A stretch of DNA of 64,000 nt from Myxococcaceae bacterium JPH2 (lineage in GTDB: Bacteria; Myxococcota; Myxococcia; Myxococcales; Myxococcaceae), in assembly GCA_016458225.1 (NCBI GenBank), contig JAEMGR010000005.1:434001-498000 (forward strand), in the 5' to 3' direction. Positions 28,168 to 35,773 of the stretch are shown one piece after another. A model generated the notes under the pieces. The model made no database searches. It saw only the letters and a program-made list of their open reading frames with translations, and was not told where the DNA came from. A program made the translations under genes and the position numbers. Within the stretch, counting starts at the first letter, position 1, and the number at the start of each line of letters is the position of its first letter.

Positions 28168-28677
28168 ATGCGTTACTTCACGAAGCAGCAGGGCCAGAAG
28201 GAAGCGGTGCCGGTCGACCTGGAGTCGCTGGGGAACGACCGCTACCGGCTCACCGTCAATGGCAAGACGTTCCAGGTGGACGCGCTGGCGCTGGAGCACG
28301 GCACCATGTCCATGCTGGTGGACGGGCAGTCGTACAGCGTCGAGTTCGAGGAGAACGGCGACGAGGTGGGCGTGCTGGTGCGCGGGCAGGTGACGCGCGT
28401 GGACGTGGCGGACGAGCGCCGGCTGCGGCTGCGCGCGGCCACCGCGGGCTTCTCCGTGGAGGGCAAGCAGCTCATCACCGCGCCCATGCCGGGCAAGGTG
28501 GTGAAGGTGCTGGTGAAGGTGGGCGACGAGGTGAAGGAGGGCCAGGGGCTCGTGGTCGTCGAGGCCATGAAGATGGAGAACGAGCTCAAGAGCCCCAAGG
28601 CGGGCAAGGTGACGGAGCTGTTCGCCAAGGAAGGCACCGCCGTGGAGAACAACGCCAAGCTCGTCGTCGTGGAGTAG
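28168..28677 (+). CDS. Biotin carboxyl carrier protein of acyl-CoA carboxylase
   Basis: A 169-aa protein. Its last 70 residues are a biotinyl domain with TAPMPGKVVKVLVKVGDEVKEGQ and the biotin attachment motif VEAMKMENEL, Lys135 being the modified residue. The first 100 residues are an extra beta-rich part (VNGKTFQVDALALEHGTMSM, DGQSYSVEFEENGDEVGVLVRGQ) similar to the BT or linker region found in 3-methylcrotonyl- or propionyl-CoA carboxylase alpha subunits, so gene and domain split match a divided alpha subunit. It follows the biotin carboxylase by 33 bp and precedes the DUF1877 gene by 16 bp, indicating one transcript. Confidence 0.93.
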   Translation: MRYFTKQQGQKEAVPVDLESLGNDRYRLTVNGKTFQVDALALEHGTMSMLVDGQSYSVEFEENGDEVGVLVRGQVTRVDVADERRLRLRAATAGFSVEGKQLITAPMPGKVVKVLVKVGDEVKEGQGLVVVEAMKMENELKSPKAGKVTELFAKEGTAVENNAKLVVVE

Positions 28678-28693
28678 TCAGGAGGTCATCGGG

Positions 28694-29215
28694 ATGGAGA
28701 TGCTCTGCACCCTGCGCAGCGCCACGGACGCGCAGCGACAGGCGCTGCTCACTGCCCCCGGGCGGCTGGAGGCCTTCCTCGATGACGAGGAGGACTTCGG
28801 CGATGCGCGCGGCGCCACCTTCCTCGAGCTGGACATCGGCGAGGCGTGGCACGGGCTCCAGTACCTGCTGACGGGTACGCCGTGGGAGGGCACCGCGCCC
28901 CTCGACTTCCTGGTGCGCGGCGGCGAGGACGTGGGAGACATCCCCTCGGACGAGGGCACGGCGCGCATCCTCGCGCCGGCCCAGGTGAAGCACCTGGCGG
29001 ACGCGCTGAAGACCTTGAGCCCCGCCACGCTGCGCCAGCGCTTCGACCCGGAGGCGCTGCAGGCCCAGGACATCTACCCGGGCACCTGGGACGAGGAGAC
29101 GCTGGAGGACGGCGTGGATCCGCTGGAGGAGCTGCTGTCCTACTTCGACGAGCTGCGGAAGTTCGCCGCGGCCGTGGCCCGGCGCGGGGACGCGCTGCTC
29201 GTGCACATCGGCTGA
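28694..29215 (+). CDS. DUF1877 (YfbM-like) family protein
   Basis: A 173-aa soluble protein, typical for the family. The start ATG lies 6 nt after CAGGAGGTC. Diagnostic segments are FLELDIGEAWHGLQYLLTGTPWEG (residues 36 to 60, the family's K/AWHGLHxLLTG motif), GEDVGDIPSDEGTARILAPAQV and WDEETLEDGVDPLEELLSYFDELR near the C terminus. No biochemical activity is known for the family; YfbM-like proteins are often near toxin/immunity loci in other genomes, but no such context is visible here. The 16-bp gap after the biotin carrier gene suggests co-transcription with the carboxylase genes; a functional link is unproven. Confidence 0.85.
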   Translation: MEMLCTLRSATDAQRQALLTAPGRLEAFLDDEEDFGDARGATFLELDIGEAWHGLQYLLTGTPWEGTAPLDFLVRGGEDVGDIPSDEGTARILAPAQVKHLADALKTLSPATLRQRFDPEALQAQDIYPGTWDEETLEDGVDPLEELLSYFDELRKFAAAVARRGDALLVHIG

Positions 29216-29229
29216 CGTTCCGCGCGGGC

Positions 29230-30006
29230 TCAGCCGAGCAGCACGTCTCGGCCGAGCTTCAGCACCAGCGCCACCACCACGCCGAGCACCACGCGGCGCA
29301 CCAGCCGGTCGCCGCCCTTCACGGCCAGGTGCGCGCCCATCCACGCGCCAGAGAACTGCGCGGCGGCCATGGGCAGCGCCACGCGCCACAGCACCACGCC
29401 CTTCAGCGCGAACAACGTCATCGAGGCCAGGTTGGAGGCGAAGTTGACCACCTTCGCGTCCGCCGAGGCCCGGGCCAGCGAGTGCCCCAAGAGCGACGAG
29501 AACGCGACGATGAGGAACGTCCCGACGCCGGGGCCGAAGAACCCGTCGTAGGTCCCCATCACGAGCGCGATGAGCGCGCCCACCGCCTGGGCGCGAGCGC
29601 GCGGCGTGGGCTCGGGGTGCTCCGCCCCTGAGGGCTGCTTGCGGAAGGCGAGGAAGAGGGCCACCGCGATGAGCAGCACGAGCACCAGGGGCTTGAGCAC
29701 CTCGGGCTTCACCAGGAGCAACAGCCCCGCGCCCATGAGCGCGCCCAGCAAGCTGGAGGGAAACGTCACCTGCGCCAGCTTCCCGTCCACCAGCCCGGCG
29801 CGCGCGAAGCGCACCAGGGCCGCGAACGAGCCGAACACGGACTGGCCCTTGTTGGTGCCAAAGGCCATGTGCACCGGCAGGCCCGCGGTCAGCAGCGCTG
29901 GCAAGGTGATGAGCCCGCCGCCTCCCGCGATGGCATCCACGAGTCCAGCGCACAGCGCGGCCAGGCACAGCAGGAGGAGCTTCAGCGCGCTGATGTCCAC
30001 ATCCAC
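29230..30006 (-). CDS. TauE/SafE family sulfite exporter-like permease
   Basis: A 258-aa membrane protein of seven to eight transmembrane segments. I choose the GTG start six nt after GGAGGTGG, which gives a short N terminus before the first segment (ALKLLLLCLAALCAGLVDAIAGGGG). Signature sequences are DAIAGGGGLITLPALL and GTNKGQSVFGSFAALVRFARAG in the first half, and the repeat GTYDGFFGPGVGTFLIVAFS in the second half. Family members export sulfite, sulfoacetate or other organic anions; the substrate here is unknown. It is convergent with the DUF1877 gene (14 bp apart) and divergent from the cysteine-rich protein gene. Confidence 0.9.
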   Translation of the reverse strand: MDVDISALKLLLLCLAALCAGLVDAIAGGGGLITLPALLTAGLPVHMAFGTNKGQSVFGSFAALVRFARAGLVDGKLAQVTFPSSLLGALMGAGLLLLVKPEVLKPLVLVLLIAVALFLAFRKQPSGAEHPEPTPRARAQAVGALIALVMGTYDGFFGPGVGTFLIVAFSSLLGHSLARASADAKVVNFASNLASMTLFALKGVVLWRVALPMAAAQFSGAWMGAHLAVKGGDRLVRRVVLGVVVALVLKLGRDVLLG

Positions 30007-30112
30007 CGGGGTCCACCTCCACCACGCAGGCGGCGGCCCGAGTATCACGCCCGGCCTCCAGCGTCCTGGTCGGTTGCTTGCGCCCGAGCACGCCTTGGGC
30101 GTCAATGCCCCC

Positions 30113-30925
30113 ATGCTCTCCACCCTGGTCACCGTGCTGGCGCTGACGCTGGCCGCGCCCCCGACGCCGCCCGACCCCTCGCAGGCCACCTGCCGCTCGT
30201 TGGATGGACATGTGTCATGCGGCTATGGGTGCAAGTCGGACGGACAGCGGGTGCGCTGCGCTCGCACGCAGCAGGGCCGCTGCCAGGTGTTGGATGGACA
30301 GGTCGTGTGCTTCGACCCGCCGGCCTACGCGGTGAAGGCCTACGGAGCCGCGCTGCCCGAGCCCGAGTGCAAGACCATCGACGGCGTGGTGGCGTGCGGC
30401 TACGGCTGCGCCACCGAGTTCGGCAAGGTGAAGTGCGCGAGCACACCCGTGGGCCTCTGCAAGGCGCGCAACGGCGACATCACCTGCTTTGATCCGCCCG
30501 CCGCCGTCTTCGCCGTCTACGGCAAGGAGGCGCCCAAGGCCGAGTGCCGCAGCAACGGCATGCAGTCCGCGTGTGGCTACAACTGCGTCTCCGCGCCCGA
30601 GGGCGTGCGCTGCGCGAAGACCCCCGCGGGCGTGTGCAAGGCCCAGAACGGCACGGTCACCTGCTTCGACCCGACGCCCGCGGCGCTGTGTGCCTGGGGC
30701 AAGGCCATCCCCGCGCCCACGTGTCGGATCAGCGAGAGCGGCCCGGTGTGCGGCTACACGTGCACGGTGGCCTTCTCGAAGGTGGCATGCGCGGCGACGC
30801 CAGCGGGGGTCTGCAAGGTTTTCGACAGTGAGGTGTACTGCTTTGATCCGCCCGCGGAGCCGCAGGGCGACCCCGCATGCCTTGCCGTGGTGGGCATGGC
30901 CGCGCTGGAGGGCGCCGCGCCCTGA
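30113..30925 (+). CDS. Exported cysteine-rich protein with four six-cysteine repeats
   Basis: A 270-aa protein with an N-terminal signal sequence (MLSTLVTVLALTLAAPPTPP). It then repeats a 59-aa unit four times. Each unit has the exact spacing C-X8-C-X3-C-X8-C-X7-C-X8-C and the consensus C...(D)G...CGYGC......V.CA.TP.G.C......V.CFDP. All 24 repeat cysteines are kept; the linker of unit 3 adds one extra. The units are joined by AY/WGKAxPxPx linkers. Cysteines this regular imply six-Cys disulfide modules folding outside the cytoplasm. No function is known to me. It starts 107 bp from the divergent TauE/SafE permease. A similar CGYxC...CAxTPxG pattern may occur in other bacterial proteins, but I cannot verify this here. 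Confidence 0.75.
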   Translation: MLSTLVTVLALTLAAPPTPPDPSQATCRSLDGHVSCGYGCKSDGQRVRCARTQQGRCQVLDGQVVCFDPPAYAVKAYGAALPEPECKTIDGVVACGYGCATEFGKVKCASTPVGLCKARNGDITCFDPPAAVFAVYGKEAPKAECRSNGMQSACGYNCVSAPEGVRCAKTPAGVCKAQNGTVTCFDPTPAALCAWGKAIPAPTCRISESGPVCGYTCTVAFSKVACAATPAGVCKVFDSEVYCFDPPAEPQGDPACLAVVGMAALEGAAP

Positions 30926-31017
30926 CCGAGGGTGAGGCAATCTGGCCCCACAGCCGCTTTGAGCCGCAGGACGGGAGCGATAGGTTTCGATGACTCGACA
31001 CGGGAGTGGAGCCGCGC

Positions 31018-33837
31018 ATGGCGGAGGGTGAGGTCCGGCAGTACTGGGTCCGAAACGATCGGGGCACCGTCTGGGGGCCCCTGACCCCGCCCACCATCGA
31101 GTTGCTCGTCGACAGCGGCTCCATCAAGGGCACGCTCCAGGTCTCCGAGGACGGGCTCAACTTCGCCTTCCCGTGGCGCTTCCCGGATGTCCGAGACGTC
31201 TTCCCGCGAGAGATGTGGGGAGACGCGGGCGCGGCCACCGCCCAGGCCACCAGCACCGCCCGCGCTGTCGCGCCCATCGGGCACACCCCGGTTCCCACCA
31301 GCGCTGGAGCCATGGCGTCGGGAATGGGCGCCATGCCGATGGCGGGCCCCGGTGCCGCCCCGGTCGCGGCGCCGATGACAGGTCCCGCGGGTGCGCCCAT
31401 GGCGGGGCCCGGCGCGCGTCCCGGTGCCATGCCGATGACGGGCCCCGGCGCGGGTCCCGGCGCCATGCCGATGGCGGGCCCAGGTGCCGCACCAGTCGCG
31501 GGTCCTGGCTCGATTCCGATGGCGGGCCCGGGTGCGGCTCCCGTCGCGGGTCCCGGCGCTGCGCCCATGGCAGGCCCCGGCACGGCGGCGAGACCTGGCG
31601 CTGCCCCCGGTGCTCCCCGAGGCGCCGCGCCAGTCGCGGGCCCCGGCGTCACGCGCCCCGCTTCCGGTCCCCTGCCCCCCAACGCGGCCCGGGCTGGCGC
31701 GCCCGGAACAGCGCCCCGCCCGCCACATCCCGCCGTCGCGGCCACCCGCGCTCCGACCGCTCCCGTCCCCCCCACCGCGGCGGCCCGTCCGCCCGCGCCA
31801 GCGAGTCCTCCCGTCGCGCCCCCAGCGGCCGCGAATCCGCCCGTCCCCACCGCGACCGCGCGCCCGCCCGCGCCCGCGAGCAGCCCCACGGTCGCGCCCG
31901 CGGAGCCCCCGGCCGTCGTTCCCGACAGCGAGTCCCCCCTCGCGCCGCCTTCACAAGGACGGCTCGAGCAGCACTCGCCCATTCGCCTCTACGGACGCAT
32001 TGGCGCGGGCGAGCACACGGGCCTGCTCACGCTCACGCTGGCGGACCGCACGCAGCTCATCCACTTCCGCAAGGGCAACCCCGAGTTCGTCGACTCGTCG
32101 CATGCGGATGACGCGCTGGGCACCTCGCTCATGGGCGCGAAGCTCATCACCGGGGAGCAGCTTCATCAGGCGGACGCGGCTCGCGATCGCTTCGGTGGAG
32201 ACCTGCTGACCGCGCTCTTTGGTCTGGGCCTGTTGCAGCCCGCGACGGCGTTCACGCACCTCACGCAGCGCGCGCAGCTCCTCCTCACGAGGGCCCTCCG
32301 CGCCGAGGCGGGAACCTTCACCTTCGAGCCCAAGGAGCTGCCCGGCGCCAAGGCGATGCCGCTCGGCAACCGGTGGGCCGTGCTGAGCGATGCCGTGCGG
32401 AGGCTTCCACCTGCGGACCTCAAGCGCCGGCTGGCCGCCGTGATGCAGCTCCCCATCATGAAGTCGGGGGGAATCGTCGCCGCCACCGACCTGCGCTTGA
32501 CGCCGCACGAGGTCCGAGCCCTGTCCGTCATCGACGGCGTGCGCTCCGTGGCGCAGCTCCTCACCGACTTCCCGCAGGACGCGGACCACCTGCTGCGGCT
32601 CGCGTTCCTCCTGAAGGAGCTGGACGCGGTCTCGTTCGCCGCGCCGAACCGGACGCCCGCGGTCGCGGACGCCACGGCGGCCCAGCCCTCCACGGCAGGA
32701 GTCGCGAGCCCAGGCCCCCAGCCCGCCGCGAGCCCCGGCACGACACGTCCCGGCACAGGTCCAGGCGCGGCAAGCCCCTCCACGAACCAGGGCGCCGCCC
32801 CCACCGCGGGCCCAGGCGTCGCGAGGCCCGCAGCGGGTCCCACCGCCGGACCAGGAGCAGCCCCCACCGCGGGTCCAGGCGCCCGTCCCGCAGCAGCGGC
32901 GCCAGGAGCCGCGCGTCCCACAGCAGGTCCCGGAGCCGCCCCCGCCGCGGGCCCAGGCGCCGCACGCCCCGCCGCAGGTCCAGGTGCCACGCCCGGTGCC
33001 GCTCGCCCCGCGACCGCTCCAGCCGCAGCCCCCACCGCCGGCCCAGGCGCCGCGCGTCCCGGCACGCCTCCAAGCGCCCCGGCGCGCCCTGCCCCGCCCG
33101 TGGTCACCAGCCCCAGTGCCCCCGCCCCAGCCGCAGCGGCGGCCTCAGGACCGGGCGCCGAGGAGATCCCCGCGCTGCGCCAGCTCGCCACGGCGATGAA
33201 GCAGCAGAACCACTTCCAGCGGCTCGGGCTGTCCGAGCAGACCGAGGCGGGACCGGTGAAGCTGGCGTACTTCCGGCTCGCCAAGCAGTACCACCCGGAC
33301 ACCCTGCCGCAGGGCGCGCCGCCCGAGCTGGAGAAGCTCAAGGCCGAGGTCTTCGCGTACATCGGCGACGCCTACCGGACGCTCAGCGACGACAAGAGCC
33401 GCGCCAACTACCTCGAGGAACTCAAGAGCGGCGGCGCCGGCAACGAGGTGGACGTCCAGTCCATCCTCATGGCCGAGGAGCTCTTCCAGAAGTCCTGCAT
33501 CCTCGTCAAGGCCCGCAAGTTCCCCGAGGCCGTGAAGATGCTGGACGAGGCCATCAAGCTCAACGCCGAGGAGGCCGAGTTCTACGCCTGGCGCGGCTAC
33601 GCCCGGTTCTTCACCGCGGCGGACAAGAAGGCCGCCCAGCCCGAGGCTTTCCGGGAAATCCAGAACGCCATCAAGCGCAATGAGCGGTGCGCCCCCGCCC
33701 ACTACTTCCTGGGCGTCATCGCCAAGCTCTGTGGGGACGCCACGAGTGCCCTCAAGCACTTCAAGCGAACGGTCGAGCTGCAGCCCGACCACATCGACGC
33801 GATGCGGGAGATCCGCATGGCGACCCAAAAGAAGTAG
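31018..33837 (+). CDS. GYF-like / DUF4388 / DnaJ / TPR multidomain protein with Pro/Ala/Gly linkers
   Basis: A 939-aa cytoplasmic protein. Residues 5 to 70 resemble a GYF_2 domain ([20 protein letters not shown]). Residues 75 to 305 are a Gly/Pro/Ala linker of repeated [12 protein letters not shown]-like units. Residues 314 to about 545 are a DUF4388 (PATAN-type) domain: [40 protein letters not shown]. After a second linker comes a J domain at 729 to 800 with the HPD motif at 759 to 761 ([11 protein letters not shown]), then TPR-like helices to the end ([20 protein letters not shown]). The HPD motif suggests it recruits and stimulates a DnaK-type chaperone. DUF4388 proteins are common in social myxobacteria and linked to signalling. 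An upstream in-frame GTG at 31006 is possible, but the ATG has a better fit. Confidence 0.8.
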   Translation: MAEGEVRQYWVRNDRGTVWGPLTPPTIELLVDSGSIKGTLQVSEDGLNFAFPWRFPDVRDVFPREMWGDAGAATAQATSTARAVAPIGHTPVPTSAGAMASGMGAMPMAGPGAAPVAAPMTGPAGAPMAGPGARPGAMPMTGPGAGPGAMPMAGPGAAPVAGPGSIPMAGPGAAPVAGPGAAPMAGPGTAARPGAAPGAPRGAAPVAGPGVTRPASGPLPPNAARAGAPGTAPRPPHPAVAATRAPTAPVPPTAAARPPAPASPPVAPPAAANPPVPTATARPPAPASSPTVAPAEPPAVVPDSESPLAPPSQGRLEQHSPIRLYGRIGAGEHTGLLTLTLADRTQLIHFRKGNPEFVDSSHADDALGTSLMGAKLITGEQLHQADAARDRFGGDLLTALFGLGLLQPATAFTHLTQRAQLLLTRALRAEAGTFTFEPKELPGAKAMPLGNRWAVLSDAVRRLPPADLKRRLAAVMQLPIMKSGGIVAATDLRLTPHEVRALSVIDGVRSVAQLLTDFPQDADHLLRLAFLLKELDAVSFAAPNRTPAVADATAAQPSTAGVASPGPQPAASPGTTRPGTGPGAASPSTNQGAAPTAGPGVARPAAGPTAGPGAAPTAGPGARPAAAAPGAARPTAGPGAAPAAGPGAARPAAGPGATPGAARPATAPAAAPTAGPGAARPGTPPSAPARPAPPVVTSPSAPAPAAAAASGPGAEEIPALRQLATAMKQQNHFQRLGLSEQTEAGPVKLAYFRLAKQYHPDTLPQGAPPELEKLKAEVFAYIGDAYRTLSDDKSRANYLEELKSGGAGNEVDVQSILMAEELFQKSCILVKARKFPEAVKMLDEAIKLNAEEAEFYAWRGYARFFTAADKKAAQPEAFREIQNAIKRNERCAPAHYFLGVIAKLCGDATSALKHFKRTVELQPDHIDAMREIRMATQKK
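31320..31640 (+). repeat. Imperfect tandem DNA repeats encoding a Gly/Ala/Pro linker
   Basis: About 320 bp of degenerate repeats with a unit near 18 to 30 bp, built on GGCCCCGGTGCC and GCGGGTCCCGGC words. They encode GPGAAPxAGPGA strings inside the DnaJ-domain protein. A second similar block lies around 32700-33070 in the other linker of the same gene. Such blocks are prone to slippage and length variation between strains. Confidence 0.6.
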
Positions 33838-33904
33838 GGTGCGCCCCCTTTCGCCGGAGCGAGCCCCCTTGCTCGCCGCCGGCCCGAACCTCAAGGAGTC
33901 AGAC

Positions 33905-34195
33905 GTGTCCCTTACCGGGAAGCAGCGGCGCCAACTGCGCGCCATCGGCCATCACCTGGAGCCGGTGGTCCTCGTCGGCCAGTCCGGCGTCACCGAGGGC
34001 GTCATCGCCGCCGTCGAGCAGGCGCTGAACGACCACGAACTCATCAAGGTGAAGATCAACGAGGGCCCCGAGACGCGCCACGAGGCCGCCGCGCGCATCT
34101 CCGAGGGAACTCACTCGGAGCTGGCGCAGTTGCTGGGCCGCACCGCGCTCTTCTTCAAGAAGCGCGAGAAGAAGTCCAAGTTCGAGGACCTCTGA
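33905..34195 (+). CDS. yhbY: YhbY-type ribosome assembly RNA-binding protein
   Basis: A 96-aa CRM-domain (CRS1-YhbY) protein, starting at GTG preceded by AAGGAGTCAGAC. It has LTGKQRRQLRAIGHHLEPVVLVGQSGVTEGVI, where GQSG corresponds to the GxxG RNA-binding loop, then EQALNDHELIKVKI and LLGRTALFFKKREKKSKFEDL. YhbY associates with pre-50S subunits in E. coli. Length and both motifs are standard. It follows the DnaJ-domain gene by 67 bp and ends 12 bp before the convergent outer-membrane protein gene. Confidence 0.92.
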   Translation: MSLTGKQRRQLRAIGHHLEPVVLVGQSGVTEGVIAAVEQALNDHELIKVKINEGPETRHEAAARISEGTHSELAQLLGRTALFFKKREKKSKFEDL

Positions 34196-34207
34196 GCCCG
34201 CCGAGCC

Positions 34208-35176
34208 TCACCGTCGGCTCGGCATCAGGTCCGAGCTGAACGAGAACCCAGCGAGCAGGTAGGGCATCGCATCGGCGCGGTTGGGGTGCTGGAGATACCA
34301 ACCCGCGATGACGAGGAGCGTGGGCCGGTTGAACGAAGAGTTCTCCCGGGTGTGGAACGAATAAGCCACGAGCGGGCCCACGCGCATGTGGCTGTTTCCC
34401 TCGAAGTTGGCGGGCAGGGAGGCGTCCTCGCCGTAGCGCGGCCACACCGCGCTGAAGCGCGCCCCCACCGTCCACTCTCCGCCCAGGAAGAGCAGGTCCG
34501 TGTCATTGGCGAGCACCCAGCCCTTGCCCGGCACCAGGGTGTCGAGCGTGGCGTCGTAGAAGGTGCCGCCCTCGCCTTGCTTCAGGTTGACGTTCCAGTA
34601 CTCGACGGCCAGCTTCGAGCGCAGCGCCACGGACTTCACCTTCGCCTGCAGCGTGGGCTCGAAGAGGAGGTGGTGTCCGGAGGTGCTGTACGCGCCGTCG
34701 CGGCCCGCGTCGCGCACGTCATCCGAGAAGTCATGGAAGGGCCCCGGATAGGACTGGAGGAAGCCCATCGTTCCGAAGAAACGGACGTACTCGTAGCCGG
34801 CGCGCAGGTTGAGCACCGTCAGGGGTTGAAGCTCCAGCATCGGGCCCACCTTCACGTAGGCGGGGCTCGCCTTGAGGCTCGCGGCGGCGCTGGCGAAGGT
34901 GTCTCGAAACAACAGCTCCGAACTGTCAAACAGTCGGCGCTGATAGACGAGCCGGTTCTGCGTCTCCAAGCCCAGCGGGTTGTAGCGAACCACCGTGAGG
35001 CTGGAGAGGAACAGGCGGGTCTGAGGAGGGAGCAACAGCGGCTCGGGCATCGGGCTCGCGGGCTCGGCGGCGGCCGGCGGCTCGGAGACAGGCGCCTCGG
35101 GCTCGGTGGCGCCCGCGACACTCCCCCACGACAGCGACAACGCCAATAGACAAGACAACGGGCTCGGAACCTTCAT
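34208..35176 (-). CDS. Outer-membrane beta-barrel candidate of unknown function
   Basis: A 322-aa exported protein. The start MKVPSPLSCLLALSLSWGSVAGA is chosen as a signal peptide with GGGAG upstream. A short Pro/Glu linker (APVSEPPAAAEPASPMPEP) follows, then many alternating hydrophobic strands such as RLFLSSLTVVRYNPLG, LNLRAGYEYVRFFG, SKLAVEYWNVNL, DLLFLGGEWTVGARF and LLVIAGWYLQHP. The strand pattern and the final YLLAGFSFSSDL suggest an outer-membrane barrel of perhaps 12 strands. No family name is offered. It is convergent with yhbY and divergent from a small lipoprotein gene 190 bp away. Confidence 0.65.
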   Translation of the reverse strand: MKVPSPLSCLLALSLSWGSVAGATEPEAPVSEPPAAAEPASPMPEPLLLPPQTRLFLSSLTVVRYNPLGLETQNRLVYQRRLFDSSELLFRDTFASAAASLKASPAYVKVGPMLELQPLTVLNLRAGYEYVRFFGTMGFLQSYPGPFHDFSDDVRDAGRDGAYSTSGHHLLFEPTLQAKVKSVALRSKLAVEYWNVNLKQGEGGTFYDATLDTLVPGKGWVLANDTDLLFLGGEWTVGARFSAVWPRYGEDASLPANFEGNSHMRVGPLVAYSFHTRENSSFNRPTLLVIAGWYLQHPNRADAMPYLLAGFSFSSDLMPSRR

Positions 35177-35365
35177 GCAGGAGTCTCCCGGGACGCGCAG
35201 CAACGGATCCACCGAGCGTACGCTGAATCCCCGAGAGAAAACTCCGTCCCCACTGCGACTGCGTGCGTCATGGCGCAGCCAGCGCTGCCGCTCCCACTGA
35301 ATCAGCTACCCAATCCCAACCCCGGTGTTATGTCCGTTCCGCTTCTCAACCCAAAGAAGGAATGG

Positions 35366-35761
35366 ATGAAGGCAAACTTGAACAGGGCGATTTGGGCATG
35401 TCTTGGATTGCTGGCGGGTGGCTGTGTCCCCAGAATCGAGTACGCCAAGACCACCTCCATCACGGCCCCGGCGCGCGAGGCGACCTGCCAGTTCGACATC
35501 ATCACGACCCGCCCGGACCGGCCCTTCGACGAGTTGGGCGTCATCGACCTCCCCGCGCGCTCGAATCCAACGAGTCTGCCGAGCTCCGTCACGGAGTTCC
35601 GCGCCGTGGCGCAGCCGCATGTCTGCGCCGCGGGCGGGGATGGCGTCATCACCGAGGTGAATGGCTTTGGGCAGTACATCCGCGGCACGGTCATCCACTA
35701 CCGTACCGCGGCACAGCCCGCGCCGACGCCCGCGCCCTCGGCTCAGTCGACCACGCTCTGA
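35366..35761 (+). CDS. Small lipoprotein of unknown function
   Basis: A 131-aa protein. The ATG preceded by AGAAGGAATGG gives a lipoprotein signal: MKANLNRAIWACLGLLAGGC, with lipobox LAGGC and Cys20 as the lipidated residue. The mature part has PAREATCQFDIITTRPDRPF, two more cysteines, and a Pro/Ala tail (AAQPAPTPAPSAQS). Positions of acidic residues do not mark it for inner-membrane retention, so the outer membrane is likely. No family is recognised. It is convergent with the beta-helix gene, 12 bp away, and its codon usage is somewhat less GC-biased than its neighbours. Confidence 0.7.
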   Translation: MKANLNRAIWACLGLLAGGCVPRIEYAKTTSITAPAREATCQFDIITTRPDRPFDELGVIDLPARSNPTSLPSSVTEFRAVAQPHVCAAGGDGVITEVNGFGQYIRGTVIHYRTAAQPAPTPAPSAQSTTL

Positions 35762-35773
35762 GCCGCAGACGCG

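Noticed and set aside
26620-28677. Naming the carboxylase acetyl-CoA carboxylase AccC/AccB
   Set aside because: The first gene is a PccB/MmdA-type carboxyltransferase and the carrier has the extra N-terminal part of propionyl-type alpha subunits, so acyl/propionyl-CoA carboxylase fits better.
31320-33070. CRISPR-like or satellite repeats
   Set aside because: The repeats are in frame, irregular in length and encode the Gly/Pro/Ala linkers of the DnaJ-domain protein.
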